Positions 11,129-22,513 of a DNA stretch of 64,000 nt are shown piece by piece. Position 1 is the first letter of the stretch, and each line of letters opens with the position of its first letter. The stretch comes from Phialophora verrucosa. Taxonomy: Eukaryota; Ascomycota; Eurotiomycetes; Chaetothyriales; Herpotrichiellaceae. Both the position numbers and the translations under genes were made by a program. The DNA lies in the NCBI GenBank assembly GCA_002099365.1, contig MSED01000006.1:744001-808000 (forward strand). The letters run 5' to 3'. The notes below the pieces were generated by a model that did not search any database, was not told the DNA's origin, and saw only the letters and a program-made list of their open reading frames with translations.

Positions 11129-14100
11129 TTTCGGTTTACGCGATGGTGGAATTGGGAGTGTCTCTTTGTCTGCTTCGTCTGTGTATCAAACTGTAGTTCG
11201 GGAGGTTGGAGGTTCTCTCGACCTATAGACGCCGCAGCTGTTCTCCGTTGGGCTTCGTCGTGGAAAGGACGTAGGCCGCTTGGACCAGCAACAGTAGGTC
11301 CTCCCGCCATCTTATATATTCGAGATATCCCCGTCTGTTTGCCGAACCGAGCGTATTCGGTCAATCACGTGTAGGAAGCTTCGTTCCAGAAAAGACAGCA
11401 CGTATCCTTGATGCTCTTGAAGTTCCACCAATCGCGATACAATTAACGGAGTGCCTCTCCGGTGATAGTGGCCCTAATCACCGGAATTCCATTCTAGCTC
11501 GGATTGTTCCGGCTCTCGGGATGTAAGCCTACGACGTAGTAAAGTCCATTCCTTACCGTCGTCTGCTCTTAAGATTATTGAAGTCTTAGTTCTAACCTAA
11601 GGTAGGGGGTGAAAAGCTATCGTCCTTGAAAAGTAGGGATTCCACTGAGTTACCTTGATGCCGGAGATAAGGACCTTAAGGGGCTTTAGCCTGACTATGC
11701 TTGGCGGATGGTGGCTGACGAGGCTGTAGCATTTCATATAATCAACGACGACAAGGTGCGGAAAAAAACAAAAACTCTACCACAACCTCTACTCGAACAG
11801 TTGAAGTTGTGATATTGCTTTTTTGATTTGATTGGGCTATATCCGGTGGTGGCAAGCCAACCGGTCTACTCCCATCTCGCGGTTTCTTGAAACCGCCGAT
11901 TTGACTTGTCAAGTATGCAACCATTGTGTTATTTCTGGCCTTGTTCCTGTTTCATCCACCACTTATTTCCTATATATCGTTTCGAAGGAGGAGGAGGACG
12001 GGGGGGATCGGATCGGTCGGTTGTTTGGGAACGACGGAGGCGGGATTCGAACCGGAGGATTTGTCGCACAATTCGTCTCGAACACGCCTTCTAGCCCGGT
12101 GCTAGTTTGACCTGTGCCCGAGAAGATATTGTGACTGAATTTCGACTTTCAAAAAATATATGGATAACCAAGTGGTGTGTGGTTTTAAGGGTTATTATTG
12201 GATGAGGCTGCGGGAGAAATTGCAACAACTGCCAGACCTCAGTGACTTCAGAGGGAAGGTCGTTATTGGGCTTGGGGACATTTGTTGGCCCGCCTGTCGC
12301 GTTGCAGTCTTACGGAGTGTCTGATCTTTCTGAGTGGAATTATGGCTCTTGCCGAGGAAGCATTGCTGTCTGTCTCTCGTCCAGTGGCTGGCCCAGATTC
12401 TTGTCCAGCAACCACTCGCAGTCGTTGAGGAGATTATACATGTTACCCGGCTCGGAAAGTAACCTGCCCTCGAGAACGAGCAGTGTTACATGGGTTCATA
12501 CTCGCTGCCTCGCCAGTGTGCATCCGCGGGAGTGCTTTCCCCGACTCCGCCTTTTCCATGCGGCTTGAGATGATGGGGTATATACTTTACTCTAGAGATG
12601 GCACAGAGCGTGCAAAGGGCGACTATAGCTGCTGTTGTGATCAAGTAATGCGACATCAATCCTTTCGTGCGTTGTGTACTGCGAAGTTTCTGTCGCAGCT
12701 CTGTCGTGACATGAATCAGATGGCGCCACTGTCCTGTTCACGCAGACAGATCGATATAGTTGTTCGAACTGTGGTAGCATTGATACGATTGAACTGAAGG
12801 CTGCAACTTTCAGATGTGATGTATGGTAATCAACAGAAAATATGTTAGTGGAGAGTATTCCGTAGGGAATGAGCACATCCTGGCAAGGACCTCGAAATCC
12901 TCTGGTTGAAGACATTCTGGGGCTCAGTCATGACGGAACAGTGACGATCTTTGACTTTGGCTTCTCGCGCATAGTCCGTTCGGAAGACTTCAGGCCTCTG
13001 CAACTTCAAAGTATGTGCTCGCCGGTGTACCATTGCCGGGGAGGATGGTCCAGTCAACAACAGCGCAGGCTTACCCGCTTGAACAGGAATCTATGAGACC
13101 TTACCTAGTGTGAACCACAGGCGGCTCTCTTACATCCCAGATTGTCGATTCTGGCATTCATATCGGCCGCACCAGCAGGACGTTTGTACTTAGTAACTTT
13201 CAGGTTTGTATGAACAGACTATCCAGAAGTTTGTGTGATGTCGTCTCGCTGTCCTATTGTAGCTCATCGGATTGTATGGAAAGGGACACTCGACCGCCTC
13301 ATTCATCGTCCAATCCGAAAGACAGGACAAGCCTACGAGAGGTCAAGAAGAATGTCTCAGCGTTTTCTCTTCTTGCATGCTTCTCCGCACTGGTGGCCTC
13401 GGAACCGGTTTTGGGCTCTCACTCCGGTGGTATAGAGGCGAGACGCATTGGTGCAGGCATCTCCTGCCGGCATCAGACGTACGTGACACTTGATGAGGAC
13501 CTTCCTGAGAGACGCTCTGATGTACAGTATGACGTGCCGTTCACGCAGATATAACAAGGAACGTGACTCTCCGCTAAATCCAGCGCCCTGTCCCAGGTCC
13601 CGAGGTCCAAGGTGCTCCAAGCAAGATGCAAGGGAATCGCAATGTCGAATGAAAGCGCCTTCCCTTGAGGGACGTTGAATCAGGATGTCCTACGGAATCC
13701 ACGCTGACAAATGCTATGCACAGATGTGTTCAGAAGCTAGAGACTCAATTCACCGGAACCTGTCCACGCTGCAGCTGCCGGGACTGCCTTCTGCCTAGCC
13801 TGCATGTCCGCCTGGGGTCTTGGAGGAGGATCGGGAAAGTTGTCACGGCTGGTCTGTCTCCCTTGGTCCCAACGGAATAGCGAGGCGCCTCACGCCAGAT
13901 TGGCTCATTCCGGAAGGAATCGTGTTCATTGTCGCCGCAAGACTCGGTTCCGCAGCTACCGAGGCATTGTAAACTCTTAATACTCACAGTTATTCCTTAA
14001 ACACAGACACGAAGACCACTTCCGCTCCAATGACAGTACGTCATTGATCCCGTTTCCCCGCATCACCGGCGTCGCTCCTCACGAGGCTGTCGGTTGTTTC

Positions 14101-14379
14101 CTCCAGAGGGGGGTAGAAGCCGAGTGTGCTCGTATTTGTTCGGAGAAGAGACTCCGCCGGAGGGATCTCTCTGCTACGAGTATATTGTCTCCGCTCCATG
14201 GCACTGACTGGCATTGGGAGTCCCGTCTTCTCGCAGGTCCCTCCCTTACTACTTGTCACATACCACTCCGGCTTGAGAAGGATTCTAGAGAGCTCTCTTT
14301 TCTGGGATTGCCGTCCCTGTCTAGTAAGAGATCCGATTCCCATATATACCTCTCGAAACGAAAGCCTCTGCAAGACACA
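11129..14379. other. 3.2 kb gene-poor region
   Basis: The longest gap with no gene signal. It starts with the promoter of the aldo-keto reductase. Around 11400-11800 the sequence is less GC-rich and includes a perfect 9-base inverted repeat. From 12000 onward only short frames without domains occur. The final bases hold a TATA-like string (catatatacc, 14341-14350) in front of the PRISE gene. It may contain decayed mobile DNA, but no terminal repeats or transposase motifs can be read. Confidence 0.35.
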
Positions 14380-15794
14380 ATGCCGGACATCATCCAACAG
14401 ATCTACTCGCGTGGGATCTACCATGCTCTACCCACCTTCCCACCGCACATCAAGGACCTGACCGCGATCATCACTGGCGCGAACGGCATCTCCGGGGCGT
14501 ACATGCTGCGCGTGCTCGCTCAGTCACCCACGCGCTGGAAGAGGATCATCTGCCTGTCTCGCCGTCCGCCGCTCGTGGAAGGCGGGCTGCCCAACAACGC
14601 AGAACACATCGCCGTCGACTTCCTCAAGTCGCCGCAGGAGATCGCCCAGGTTCTCAAGCACAACAACGTCGCCGCCGTCGACTACGTCTTCTTCTTCAGC
14701 TACATCCAGACGGCGCCCCAGCCGGGCCAGGGCCTCTGGAGCGACGCCGCGGAGATGGCCCGCGTCAACACCCTGCTGCTCACCAACTTCCTGTCCGCGC
14801 TCCCACTGGCCAACCTCGCGCCACGGAGGATCATGCTCCAGACAGGGGCCAAGAATTACGGCGTGCACCTGGGCCCGACGAAACTGCCGCAGGAAGAATC
14901 CGACCCGCGCGTCGACCAGTTCGAACCAAACTTCTACTATCCCCAGGAGGACGCCCTCTTCGCGTACTGCCTGTCGTCGGCCGGGGGGAGCGCAGGCGCA
15001 GGCACGGGCTGGAATATCTGCATGCCCGGCCCGATCCTGGGTGCCGTGCCCGACGCCGCCATGAACCTCGCGTTCCCGCTGGCCGTGTACGCCGCCGTCA
15101 CCGCGCATATGAAAACCGCGCTTGAATTCCCCGGCGATGTCGCGTCGTGGCAGAGCTATACCTCCATGTCGAGCAGCATGTTGAACGCCTACCAGGAGGA
15201 ATGGGCCGTGTTGACCGCCGCGGCCGCGAATCAGAAGTTCAACACGTGGGATGATTCCGCGTTCACGTGGGAAGGGTTCTGGCCGCGTCTCGCCGGTTGG
15301 TACGGCGTGGAGTGGAAAGGCCCGGACGAAAAGGCCAAATACCTGGAGAGAGAAACGAGGTTCAATCCGCGGGGCTACGGCGGCAACGGCGTCAGTAGGC
15401 GGAGGTTCACGTTCGTGGAGTGGGCTGGACGTAAGGAGGTGGCGGATGCATGGAGAGAGATGGCGCAGCGGGCCGGGCTTGTGCAGAAGGAGTTACAGGA
15501 GATGGATGTCGCAAGAGTGTTTGGATTCCTGGATGGGTCGGTTTGTAGGGCCGGACCGCTTATCTTTTCGTAAGTCCGCCGCCTGGCCTGGTTGAACTCC
15601 CCACCGCGCCGTGTCGTATATCCAGAGCAAGGTGAGAAAGCTAATCGACCCTCTGCAACAGGAGCGACAAAGCACGAAAACTCGGATGGCATGGTTACGT
15701 GGACTCTTCAGAATCGCTGCTAGAAGTCTTCGATGATTTGGCTAGGCTGCGGATGATTCCCCCCGTGCCCAAGGTGGAGGTGAAGTTCAACTAG
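14380..15794 (+). CDS. PRISE-type short-chain reductase (progesterone 5-beta-reductase-like)
   Basis: NAD(P)H-dependent reductase of the extended SDR group that includes plant progesterone 5-beta-reductase and iridoid synthase; fungal members occur in specialised metabolism. Predicted length is 440 residues. Exons are 14380-15569 and 15662-15794 (intron GTAAGT...CAACAG). The Rossmann motif is IITGANGISGAYML near the N-terminus. Later landmarks are FFFSYIQTA, TGAKNYGVHLGP and the family C-terminal pattern FGFLDGSVCRAGPLIFS continued across the intron into SDKARKLGWHGYVDSS. The ATG at 14380 is preferred over in-frame upstream codons because the fold starts 30 residues later and a TATA-like string lies just upstream. 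It ends 69 bases from the converging XPB gene. Substrate unknown. Confidence 0.9.
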
Positions 15795-15863
15795 GAGATC
15801 ATGTACAACCATTCCACGGAGCACAAGGAGGAATTCGAGGGACTGAAGACCAGTCTAAGCACG

Positions 15864-18410
15864 CTATGCCCGACCGGCAGCCCTCTCAGCCTCCTCCCTC
15901 TCCTTCTTTCGCTTTTTGGCTGCAAGCTCCCTCCGTCGCGACTCCTTTTTGAACCACTCGCTCTCAGGCTCTTTTTTCTTGCCTCGACGGTCCTGCTCGC
16001 GGTACATTGGGGCGGACACGCCGCCGCCACTGACATCCGCCAGCAAGCCAGCTTGCCTGCGAACTTGTGGTTTCTTTGATTTGGCCCTGGCTCCGCCACC
16101 GCCTGCACTGAGGTGACTCCACATGTTATCTTCAACCTTCTCAATGTCGGCGGCCGTTTCATTCTGTAGCAGCACGTCGGCAAGCAATTCGTTTCTCTCT
16201 CTCGAGGTCGAGTATCTCAGGTCTTCCTTGTCCATGCCGGCCAAGTGGGTAATTGTTTTAAACGCATAACCCTGGTCAACCAGGAAAGCCTGTCGTTTCG
16301 CGCTATACGCCATCTCTGTGGTGTCCTTGGAGACCAGCGAGTAAAAGAATGCATTAAACCCTTCATCATTGCGCCGCTTCGCTCGCAAGATCCGTCCCAG
16401 TCGTTGTGCTTCCTGACGTCTCGACCCATAGTGCGAGGAGATCTGAATCAAGCATGTCGCTTCGGGCAGGTCGAGTGATGTATCTCCGATCTTCGACAGG
16501 AAGATGGTGCTGGTTTCACGGCGTTCGTCGTTCTGAAATTTCTGCAAAACCTCGATCCGCTCGTTGTTGCTGGTCTCGCCGCAGATATAATATCTACCGA
16601 TAGTCCTTGCATAGTGCTGGAGCGCGTATAGATTGTCGCTGAATACAATGATTTTGTCGCCTCTTTTCTCATGGTAGTTGATGAGGTATTGGCAAACCCG
16701 GAACTTCTCCGGATTCATGATGTAGAACAGTGGCTGCTTCCTAGGGCTCGCATTCTGGTATTCTTGATAGAACTCAATTGACATTGGGCACCAGACTTCG
16801 GCGCATTGCACTTTCGCGATGTGACCTTGGTCGGCCAACTCCATCCAGTTCGCCTCGTATAGTTTCGGGCCGATGAGGAAATTCAGATCAGTGATTTTGT
16901 CGTCTTCACGAAGTAACGTGGCGGTAAGACCAAGCTTGCAGTGAGCCCGAATTGTTTCGCCAACCCTTCTGAACATCTTGGCCGGGACCACATGCACTTC
17001 GTCCAACAGCATGAGACCCCATTCTTTGCTTTGTATCCATTCCATCATCTGCTGAGTGTCGTGGGCGCGCTTGCCACCGGCTGTTATCATCGAATAGGTT
17101 GTGACTAGCACTCCCGCTTCTCCCTTGAATCTATACTTGTCGGTTGCAGAAAAGACAGCGATGTCATCTTTTTGGATGTCAGACCATTTCTTGAATTCGT
17201 TGGACCATTGATAACTTGACATGGCACTGGTGCATAGGACGACTATGCTCTTTTTGATATGACAGCCTGCTGTGATACCGACCAGTGTTTTGCCTGCGCC
17301 ACACGGGAGGACAATGATACCACTCTTACCACGGCCATTGCCGAACATCTTGCTCAGGGCTTTTTCTTGATACGGCCGGATCTGGGTCGAAGGTTTTAGG
17401 TCGATCGCGAGGGAGGGATTTTCGAAATCATTGGCAAAATCGTACTCGGAGATGGCAGGATACCCAATATCAAGGCAGCGTTTGGCTACTTCGTCACGTT
17501 TGTTCGGGGCAACCTCAAAGTTGGTGGCTTCTTTATACGTGTCTTCTTCGTCTTCTTCATCCCTGAGCGCCGCAATCATTGCTTCGTTCTCATTCGGAGG
17601 ATTGTCGCGGGGAATCTCCACGTTGTTCTGCCCAGCCTGGGTCATGCCTTTGGCATTGCTGGTGCCTTGGATGACAGTCGCCTTTGTCTGGATGACGCCA
17701 GTCTGGACATCAGTACCGACGGCTTTACACGGACCGATGATGGGATCCCTCAAAAGCATATCGACGATACTGCGTTCATCCGACTCGACATAGAACTTGT
17801 TATTTCGTAGCACTAGTCGGACTTTTCCGTAAGTTTTGGTGTGCCTGTTGATGAATTCGATCACGCTTTCGGGCACGTGGGTCTTTGACAGTTTCTCTAG
17901 CGCACGAATGATATCTTCACCGCGTAGACCTACCGATAGGGCTGCATAGAGGCTGTGCTCTGTGAACCGATATTCGTGGAGATATGTTGGTCTCGACTGA
18001 GGCTCGGCGATTGTAGTAAGCAAGTCTGTGGCCTGCGATGCCAAGGGGGAGAAACTCTCCAGCGTGATCTTGGGGCCTTTCTTCGATCCAGCAGAGACAT
18101 TCGGGTCGATCCACAGCGGCCGGTTGTCGTGATCTGCTTTCAACGACAGCCACGAGAAGTCTTTTTCACCAAAAATTGATGGCTTATATTTCTGCTTTGT
18201 GCCTTGGAAGGAGCTGAAGTCTAGTCTTGCCCTGGCCTTCCGAATGTGTTCTTTCTCGCTATCACTCGCATCATCCTGTGAGCGCCTATCGGAGCCTTCA
18301 AAGTAGTCATCGTCACTGTCGAGGCTCACGGGTGTGGAGGCAGCAGGCGTGGAACGCTTTGAGGATCGACCACTGGCAGCGTCTCCCAACGCTTTCCGCT
18401 TGAGGGACAT
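15864..18410 (-). CDS. ssl2: TFIIH DNA helicase/translocase XPB (Ssl2/Rad25)
   Basis: The 3'-5' helicase subunit of TFIIH, needed to open promoters for RNA polymerase II and for nucleotide excision repair. It is one exon of 848 residues, close to yeast Ssl2 (843). An acidic N-terminus is followed by the damage-recognition region (about 90-230), then helicase lobe 1 with Walker A PCGAGKT (370-375), DEVH box (470-473) and the RED motif LREDD just after LTATLL (about 500-504). Lobe 2 ends with QRLGRILRAK (about 669-678). The start at 18410 (MSLKRKALGD) was chosen over an in-frame upstream ATG (18560) because the extra 50 residues are not conserved-looking and this start gives the usual length. 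It shares a 456-base divergent promoter region with the small gene at 18867. Confidence 0.97.
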   Translation of the reverse strand: MSLKRKALGDAASGRSSKRSTPAASTPVSLDSDDDYFEGSDRRSQDDASDSEKEHIRKARARLDFSSFQGTKQKYKPSIFGEKDFSWLSLKADHDNRPLWIDPNVSAGSKKGPKITLESFSPLASQATDLLTTIAEPQSRPTYLHEYRFTEHSLYAALSVGLRGEDIIRALEKLSKTHVPESVIEFINRHTKTYGKVRLVLRNNKFYVESDERSIVDMLLRDPIIGPCKAVGTDVQTGVIQTKATVIQGTSNAKGMTQAGQNNVEIPRDNPPNENEAMIAALRDEEDEEDTYKEATNFEVAPNKRDEVAKRCLDIGYPAISEYDFANDFENPSLAIDLKPSTQIRPYQEKALSKMFGNGRGKSGIIVLPCGAGKTLVGITAGCHIKKSIVVLCTSAMSSYQWSNEFKKWSDIQKDDIAVFSATDKYRFKGEAGVLVTTYSMITAGGKRAHDTQQMMEWIQSKEWGLMLLDEVHVVPAKMFRRVGETIRAHCKLGLTATLLREDDKITDLNFLIGPKLYEANWMELADQGHIAKVQCAEVWCPMSIEFYQEYQNASPRKQPLFYIMNPEKFRVCQYLINYHEKRGDKIIVFSDNLYALQHYARTIGRYYICGETSNNERIEVLQKFQNDERRETSTIFLSKIGDTSLDLPEATCLIQISSHYGSRRQEAQRLGRILRAKRRNDEGFNAFFYSLVSKDTTEMAYSAKRQAFLVDQGYAFKTITHLAGMDKEDLRYSTSRERNELLADVLLQNETAADIEKVEDNMWSHLSAGGGGARAKSKKPQVRRQAGLLADVSGGGVSAPMYREQDRRGKKKEPESEWFKKESRRRELAAKKRKKEREEAERAAGRA

Positions 18411-18866
18411 GCCACCAGGCTGCAGTGGCGGAGACTTTGAAGAACGCGAGGGTACAAATAGAGAAGCAATCTTGCGGCGATGAAGCGAGGGAGAGATGAG
18501 CCGAATTGAAGAGGCGACAGCAAGAAAGTGGACTCTGTGGAAGCGTGACGGCGGGTTCAAGAAGATTCACAGCCTGGTTCTGCCTGTGCGGAATAAAGTG
18601 ATGGCGCGCCGTAGATTAGCGCAACGGCGGCGTATTGACGCAGCGGCGCAGAGCGTCACTCGCTCGTTGCTCGCTCCGAGGTGAAGTTGCTTTCGTCAAA
18701 TTGCTCTCCGAGAGCAGTCAGTGCTCTCCTCCCGTCACTTATTCCTGCTTCTTAACCTGCACTAGCGTGAGCATTGTAAATCCAATATCTTCTGCTGCCG
18801 GAGATTGATCAGACTCAAGTCTTGCCAAAGTCCACTGTGATGGAAAGGTAGTTGAAGCTACTAAAG
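18411..18866. promoter_or_regulatory. divergent promoter region between XPB and DUF4748-like gene
   Basis: Intergenic stretch of 456 bases that must carry the promoters of two genes transcribed away from each other. A GC-rich part (18590-18680) lies next to XPB and a less GC-rich part near the small gene. No clear TATA box, which is usual for housekeeping promoters. Confidence 0.5.
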
Positions 18867-19424
18867 ATGAATACTGTAAGACCCTTGTCGTGTGCACTGG
18901 GAGACTTGGCTAAAGTTGTGGTGCAGATTAGATCAACTTGGTGAGGATTCTTGGTCGCACCCGCCGTCTTTCTACGCGATGAATGCTTCGTCGGAAAGCG
19001 CGTACGTGTCGGAAATTGTGCTAACGGGGAGGTGGACAGGATCGGCTGGGGTGTCCTCTGCGTCGCCGGCGGAGGCGCATACTACTTTGCAAAGAAATCC
19101 ATCAATGCGGACCGAGCAGCACGATTTGAAGCGGAACAGCAGAAAAAGTATCGACTGCAACGCTATGAAGACAAGCAATACTCGTTCAACAATGCCCCTG
19201 CTACTTCCAAATCAAAAGCAAGAACGAAGGAGCAGGCAGACCCGTCCACTGGTACACACAGTACCAAGGGGCTGGACCATGCGGGTAGTCCAAGCAGCGA
19301 GATAAGTGAGGATGCGGCACCGGTCGGTCATGCGCCGGTTCATGGCGAGCAGAGAGTACGTGAGAAGAGCAAGTACGAAGCTGCGGAGCCATTCAGGAGT
19401 AAGAAGGGCGACCGCTTAAGCTGA
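18867..19424 (+). CDS. small mitochondrial-type protein, DUF4748-like
   Basis: About 133 residues. The diagnostic segment is RIGWGVLCVAGGGAYYFAKK followed by SINADRAARFEAE, a glycine-rich transmembrane stretch then a charged helix, which matches the fungal DUF4748 family as I remember it. The rest is hydrophilic and Ser/Lys-rich (KSKARTKEQADPSTGTHS), probably disordered. Exon 2 runs 19032-19424. Exon 1 is proposed as a 9-base micro-exon, MNT, at 18867-18875 with donor GTAAGA and acceptor GGGGAG; this joins in phase and puts Met three residues before the domain, as in relatives, but such a short first exon is hard to prove. Function is unknown; small single-pass proteins of this kind are usually mitochondrial. 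Confidence 0.65.
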
Positions 19425-19714
19425 GGGAAGGGACAAAATAAGACGATGTGTTCTTCACGACCGATATATCGTGTATCGGCTGATGTTGATGCGTGCATTT
19501 GATGTGTACAGATACCCCGGCGTCTGGCTCGGATCCAATGCCCGGCTCGTTTCTCCCAAATGCTGTTATTGTCCCGGAATCTACAACTTCGAAATGATGG
19601 GTATTTCGCTGATGACTCCCCTGAAAAACAACCCATTGCAGGACGAACACCCCGAATCCTTAACGCCGACACCATACTGGCTGATTCATTCTTGATTCGT
19701 TATGCCCGTCTTGG

Positions 19715-19948
19715 TCATGCATGGCAGCAAAGTGGTGCATAGTGCTTCTTGGTGGCGTTAGGATGCCCTGATTCACGCTCTCTTTTCGACTCGATCGCAG
19801 GAGGGACAAAAGGTAGAATGACTGCCGATGTTATTATCGCGCCGGCAACGGCAGATTGCAGCTTGGTCGCGGGTCTCGGTGCTTGTGCGGAGAAATGGCG
19901 GACTGCTGTCTGGGTGAGGGTGCTCGTGACTGCGCCGGCGAGACTCAT
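19715..19948 (-). CDS. small putative mitochondrial membrane protein
   Basis: Unrecognised 77-residue frame with a genuine ATG. The first 25 residues look like a mitochondrial presequence (few acidic residues, TAVRHFSAQAPRP). Residues about 33-50 (AVAGAIITSAVILPFVPPAI) form one transmembrane segment and a short charged tail follows. The order presequence, membrane span, tail is that of many small respiratory-chain or import subunits. The C-terminal residues (HYAPLCCHA) look less natural, so an unrecognised 3' intron could change the end. No homolog can be named. Confidence 0.45.
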   Translation of the reverse strand: MSLAGAVTSTLTQTAVRHFSAQAPRPATKLQSAVAGAIITSAVILPFVPPAIESKRERESGHPNATKKHYAPLCCHA

Positions 19949-20904
19949 GGCTTTAGATGTACTAGAATGATCGCTGTGGTTTACGAATACCGATTTGGAC
20001 TGAAATTTCTAGACGCCCTGTGGCTGGCTCTGGTCGACGAAAGCTTGAGGTAGAGCGGGGGGGAATGCTGTCGTGAGGATATAGAGAGCAAATTCGAGTT
20101 TGCGGGTTTCGACGTGGACACTGGGAAGAAGGAGAGAGAGCCGGACAGAGGAACGGACAAGCTTAAGAGGAGCCCACTGGCATACAATGTGGGATAAAAG
20201 GCGTCAAGGGTTGGAGGCAGTGCTGTGCTGTTGGGACATTGACTCAGAAACGCGAAAAGGGACGGTGGGAATTTGGAGAGGCCAGCGATTGCGTGCTGAG
20301 AAATAGAAATGATGCGTGTGGATGGCCACTGTAAATGTCAAGTACGGATTGCGTGGGCGGCTCATGTGCTGGCCAGCTGTAGTAATACCTGACAGGTGCG
20401 CAGTGGCCTGAGATTGGGATACCGCAGCACTGGATTTGTCCACGGTTGGTAATATGGAACTGGGCACTCACTTACTGTGTAAATTTGGAGGAGTTAGGCG
20501 TTTCCCGCCGACTGTCCAAGGACCGATTTATACGCGGAATTCGTGCCGGGGGTAACTCACCTGACACGAGTACTCACTCGTACACCGGGCAAAAGCGGTC
20601 TTCCTGACTTGAACCGATGACCTTAGCAGGGTAGAGCGTGGAAACTGAAAGATGCATGTGGGAAGGCCGTGCCGATGACCCGATAGAAGACTGGCAATCA
20701 AGTGATGTGTTTCGTTCTTGAATGCTCCTCCGTAAGTGTGGCTCGGTGGCTGAGCCCACAGCCTCGCCAGACTGCGATCTTGAACCGCAGTTACGATGCA
20801 TGTGCGCCACCTCAAGTCGACAACACATATTCAGGGTCTCGCAAACTGAGATGGTCTCATAAATAATGACTTGAACGCATACCCTCATTCCACATCTACC
20901 CGCA
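19949..20904. other. intergenic, divergent promoters
   Basis: Nearly 1 kb between a leftward small gene and the rightward CID gene. C/T-rich and A/C-rich patches lie just before 20905 (catacc, ctacccgca). Open frames here are antisense or have no domain. Confidence 0.35.
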
Positions 20905-22513
20905 ATGGCTGCGCACATATCGATCGCCAAAGCCTCTTTCAGCGCATCACTCCTGCGGCCGGACGTGACGAAAGTGTCCCGCGACGACGTCGCCGTCTTC
21001 CACGATGCCTTCGAGGCTACGCTCACTAAATGCTCGGGTCGCAATATACAGGTCTGAGGGATTCAAAGTCACTGCATATTCTGGAGGCGGATTAACTGAA
21101 GAACTATAGACGTGCAAACAATGGCTGTTGGAACACGTGGTTGTCTCAACAGGAAGGACAACAGCGCTTGGGAAATACATGGTCACAATGTCCAAACATC
21201 TTGCCAGCGAAAAAAATGAAGCGAACCCGACGAACCTCTCCCGCCGTCAACGGCTTCATATTCTCTACCTTGTCAATGACCTCCTGCATCATGGCAAATA
21301 CCACGAGCATGACCAAACCGTGCAACGCACCTTGACACAATCTCTACAGCCCTTCATAGTTGAGCTCGTCAGACTCGCTGCGGCTGAGGCCAAATCTCGC
21401 GTCGCGAGACGACTGTCGGATCTGGTCGACCTCTGGGGAGAAGAAGAGTATTTTGGGTCGGAAAGCGTTGCGCAACTGCAAGGTGCATTGACTGGGACGA
21501 CCCGAGATACACAGCCTGCTGCAGAACCGACAAACCAGGCAAAGGAACTGCCCTACCTTCTGCCACCAACACACGGAGATCCCTTTTCGCCCTATTACGA
21601 CCTGCCTGCGGGCAACCTCATGCGTCACATTGTGCCAAACAGCTCCCAGCCAATGAGGATCCATGAAATTCGAGCCTTGCAACTCTCAGCTGGCCCCGCG
21701 GACGAGAGCTTGGTGAATGCGCTGAAGGACTTCCTCAAAGACGTCGACGGTATTGAGGGCTCCCTCTGGAAACTCGAAGAGGCAGGCTTCTCGCCCGAGT
21801 TGGACGAATTGGGCCAAATCTCGTACCATGATGAGACCGGTGCCCTGGTCGGTGACACCTACTATGGATGGTCGAGAGCTTTTTGTGAGAAGATGAAGAA
21901 GCGTGGCAGACGTGGGTCCGAGGGATCATCTCAGCGCTCAGGATCAAGGAGCACAGATCGCTGCCGAAGCATCACCCCCCGAAAGCGTAGACGACGCAGC
22001 GATTCCAGTCGCGGGCGGTCTCCATCCTCGGGCTCTTACGGCAGGTCTCTTTCCAGACCTAGATATGGTCGACGACGGAAGAATGGAAGCCGAAGCGCAA
22101 GTCGGTCACGGTCAAGAAGTGGTTCGTATTCTCCAGAGTACAGTCCAAAGCTAGTGCATTCTCTCAGGAGCGAGCCGGCAAGGACCAACGTTAGTACTGG
22201 CGGTTCTCTAGTCGTTCCCTCACCAGCCCCTCCGCCGCCCGCGTCAGCACCTCCAGCATCAATTGGCGTGCCATTTCCACCTCTACCCTTGGGGCCTCCA
22301 GGCGTACCCGTGCCACCGCCTCGACCACCCCACTGGGCTGGGCTGTGGCCTCCACCTCCCCCTCCGCAGTTCTCTCAGGGGCTTGCCGGCTACCAGAATC
22401 TGCCATTCCCACCTCCTCCGCAGCCCAACTACCCCTATCCACCTGCGAGCTGGCCTGCCTACCCCAGCGTACCGCCTGGACAGAACAATCATTATCCTGG
22501 GGGGCCGCAGTAA
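20905..22513 (+). CDS. CID (RPR) domain RNA-processing protein, CHERP-like
   Basis: 516-residue nuclear protein. Exons are 20905-21051 and 21110-22513; the intron begins GTCTGA and ends TATAG, splitting the CID domain at SGRNIQ/TCKQWLLEHV. The CID covers roughly residues 5-150 and shows LYLVNDLLHHGKYHEHD, the hallmark helix of domains that bind the RNA polymerase II C-terminal repeat. Then come a central region, an Arg/Ser-rich segment (SRSASRSRSRSGSYSPEYS) and a long proline-rich tail (PPPRPPHWAGLWPPPPPP). CID plus RS plus proline-rich regions resembles the spliceosome-associated protein CHERP and fungal relatives. A role in splicing or 3'-end processing is inferred from this architecture; the exact ortholog is not certain. 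Confidence 0.85.

Noticed and set aside
12030..12075. GGATTCGAACC, which on the minus strand looks like a tRNA T-loop
   Set aside because: The flanking bases do not form a T stem, and no matching acceptor, D or anticodon arms are found upstream.
14524..15108. 194-codon minus-strand frame
   Set aside because: Shadow of the PRISE reductase gene; low-complexity Gly/Arg composition and no domain.
18411..18560. Upstream in-frame ATG extending XPB by 50 residues
   Set aside because: The extension is Arg/Ser-rich and unlike the family; the 18410 start gives the length of yeast Ssl2.
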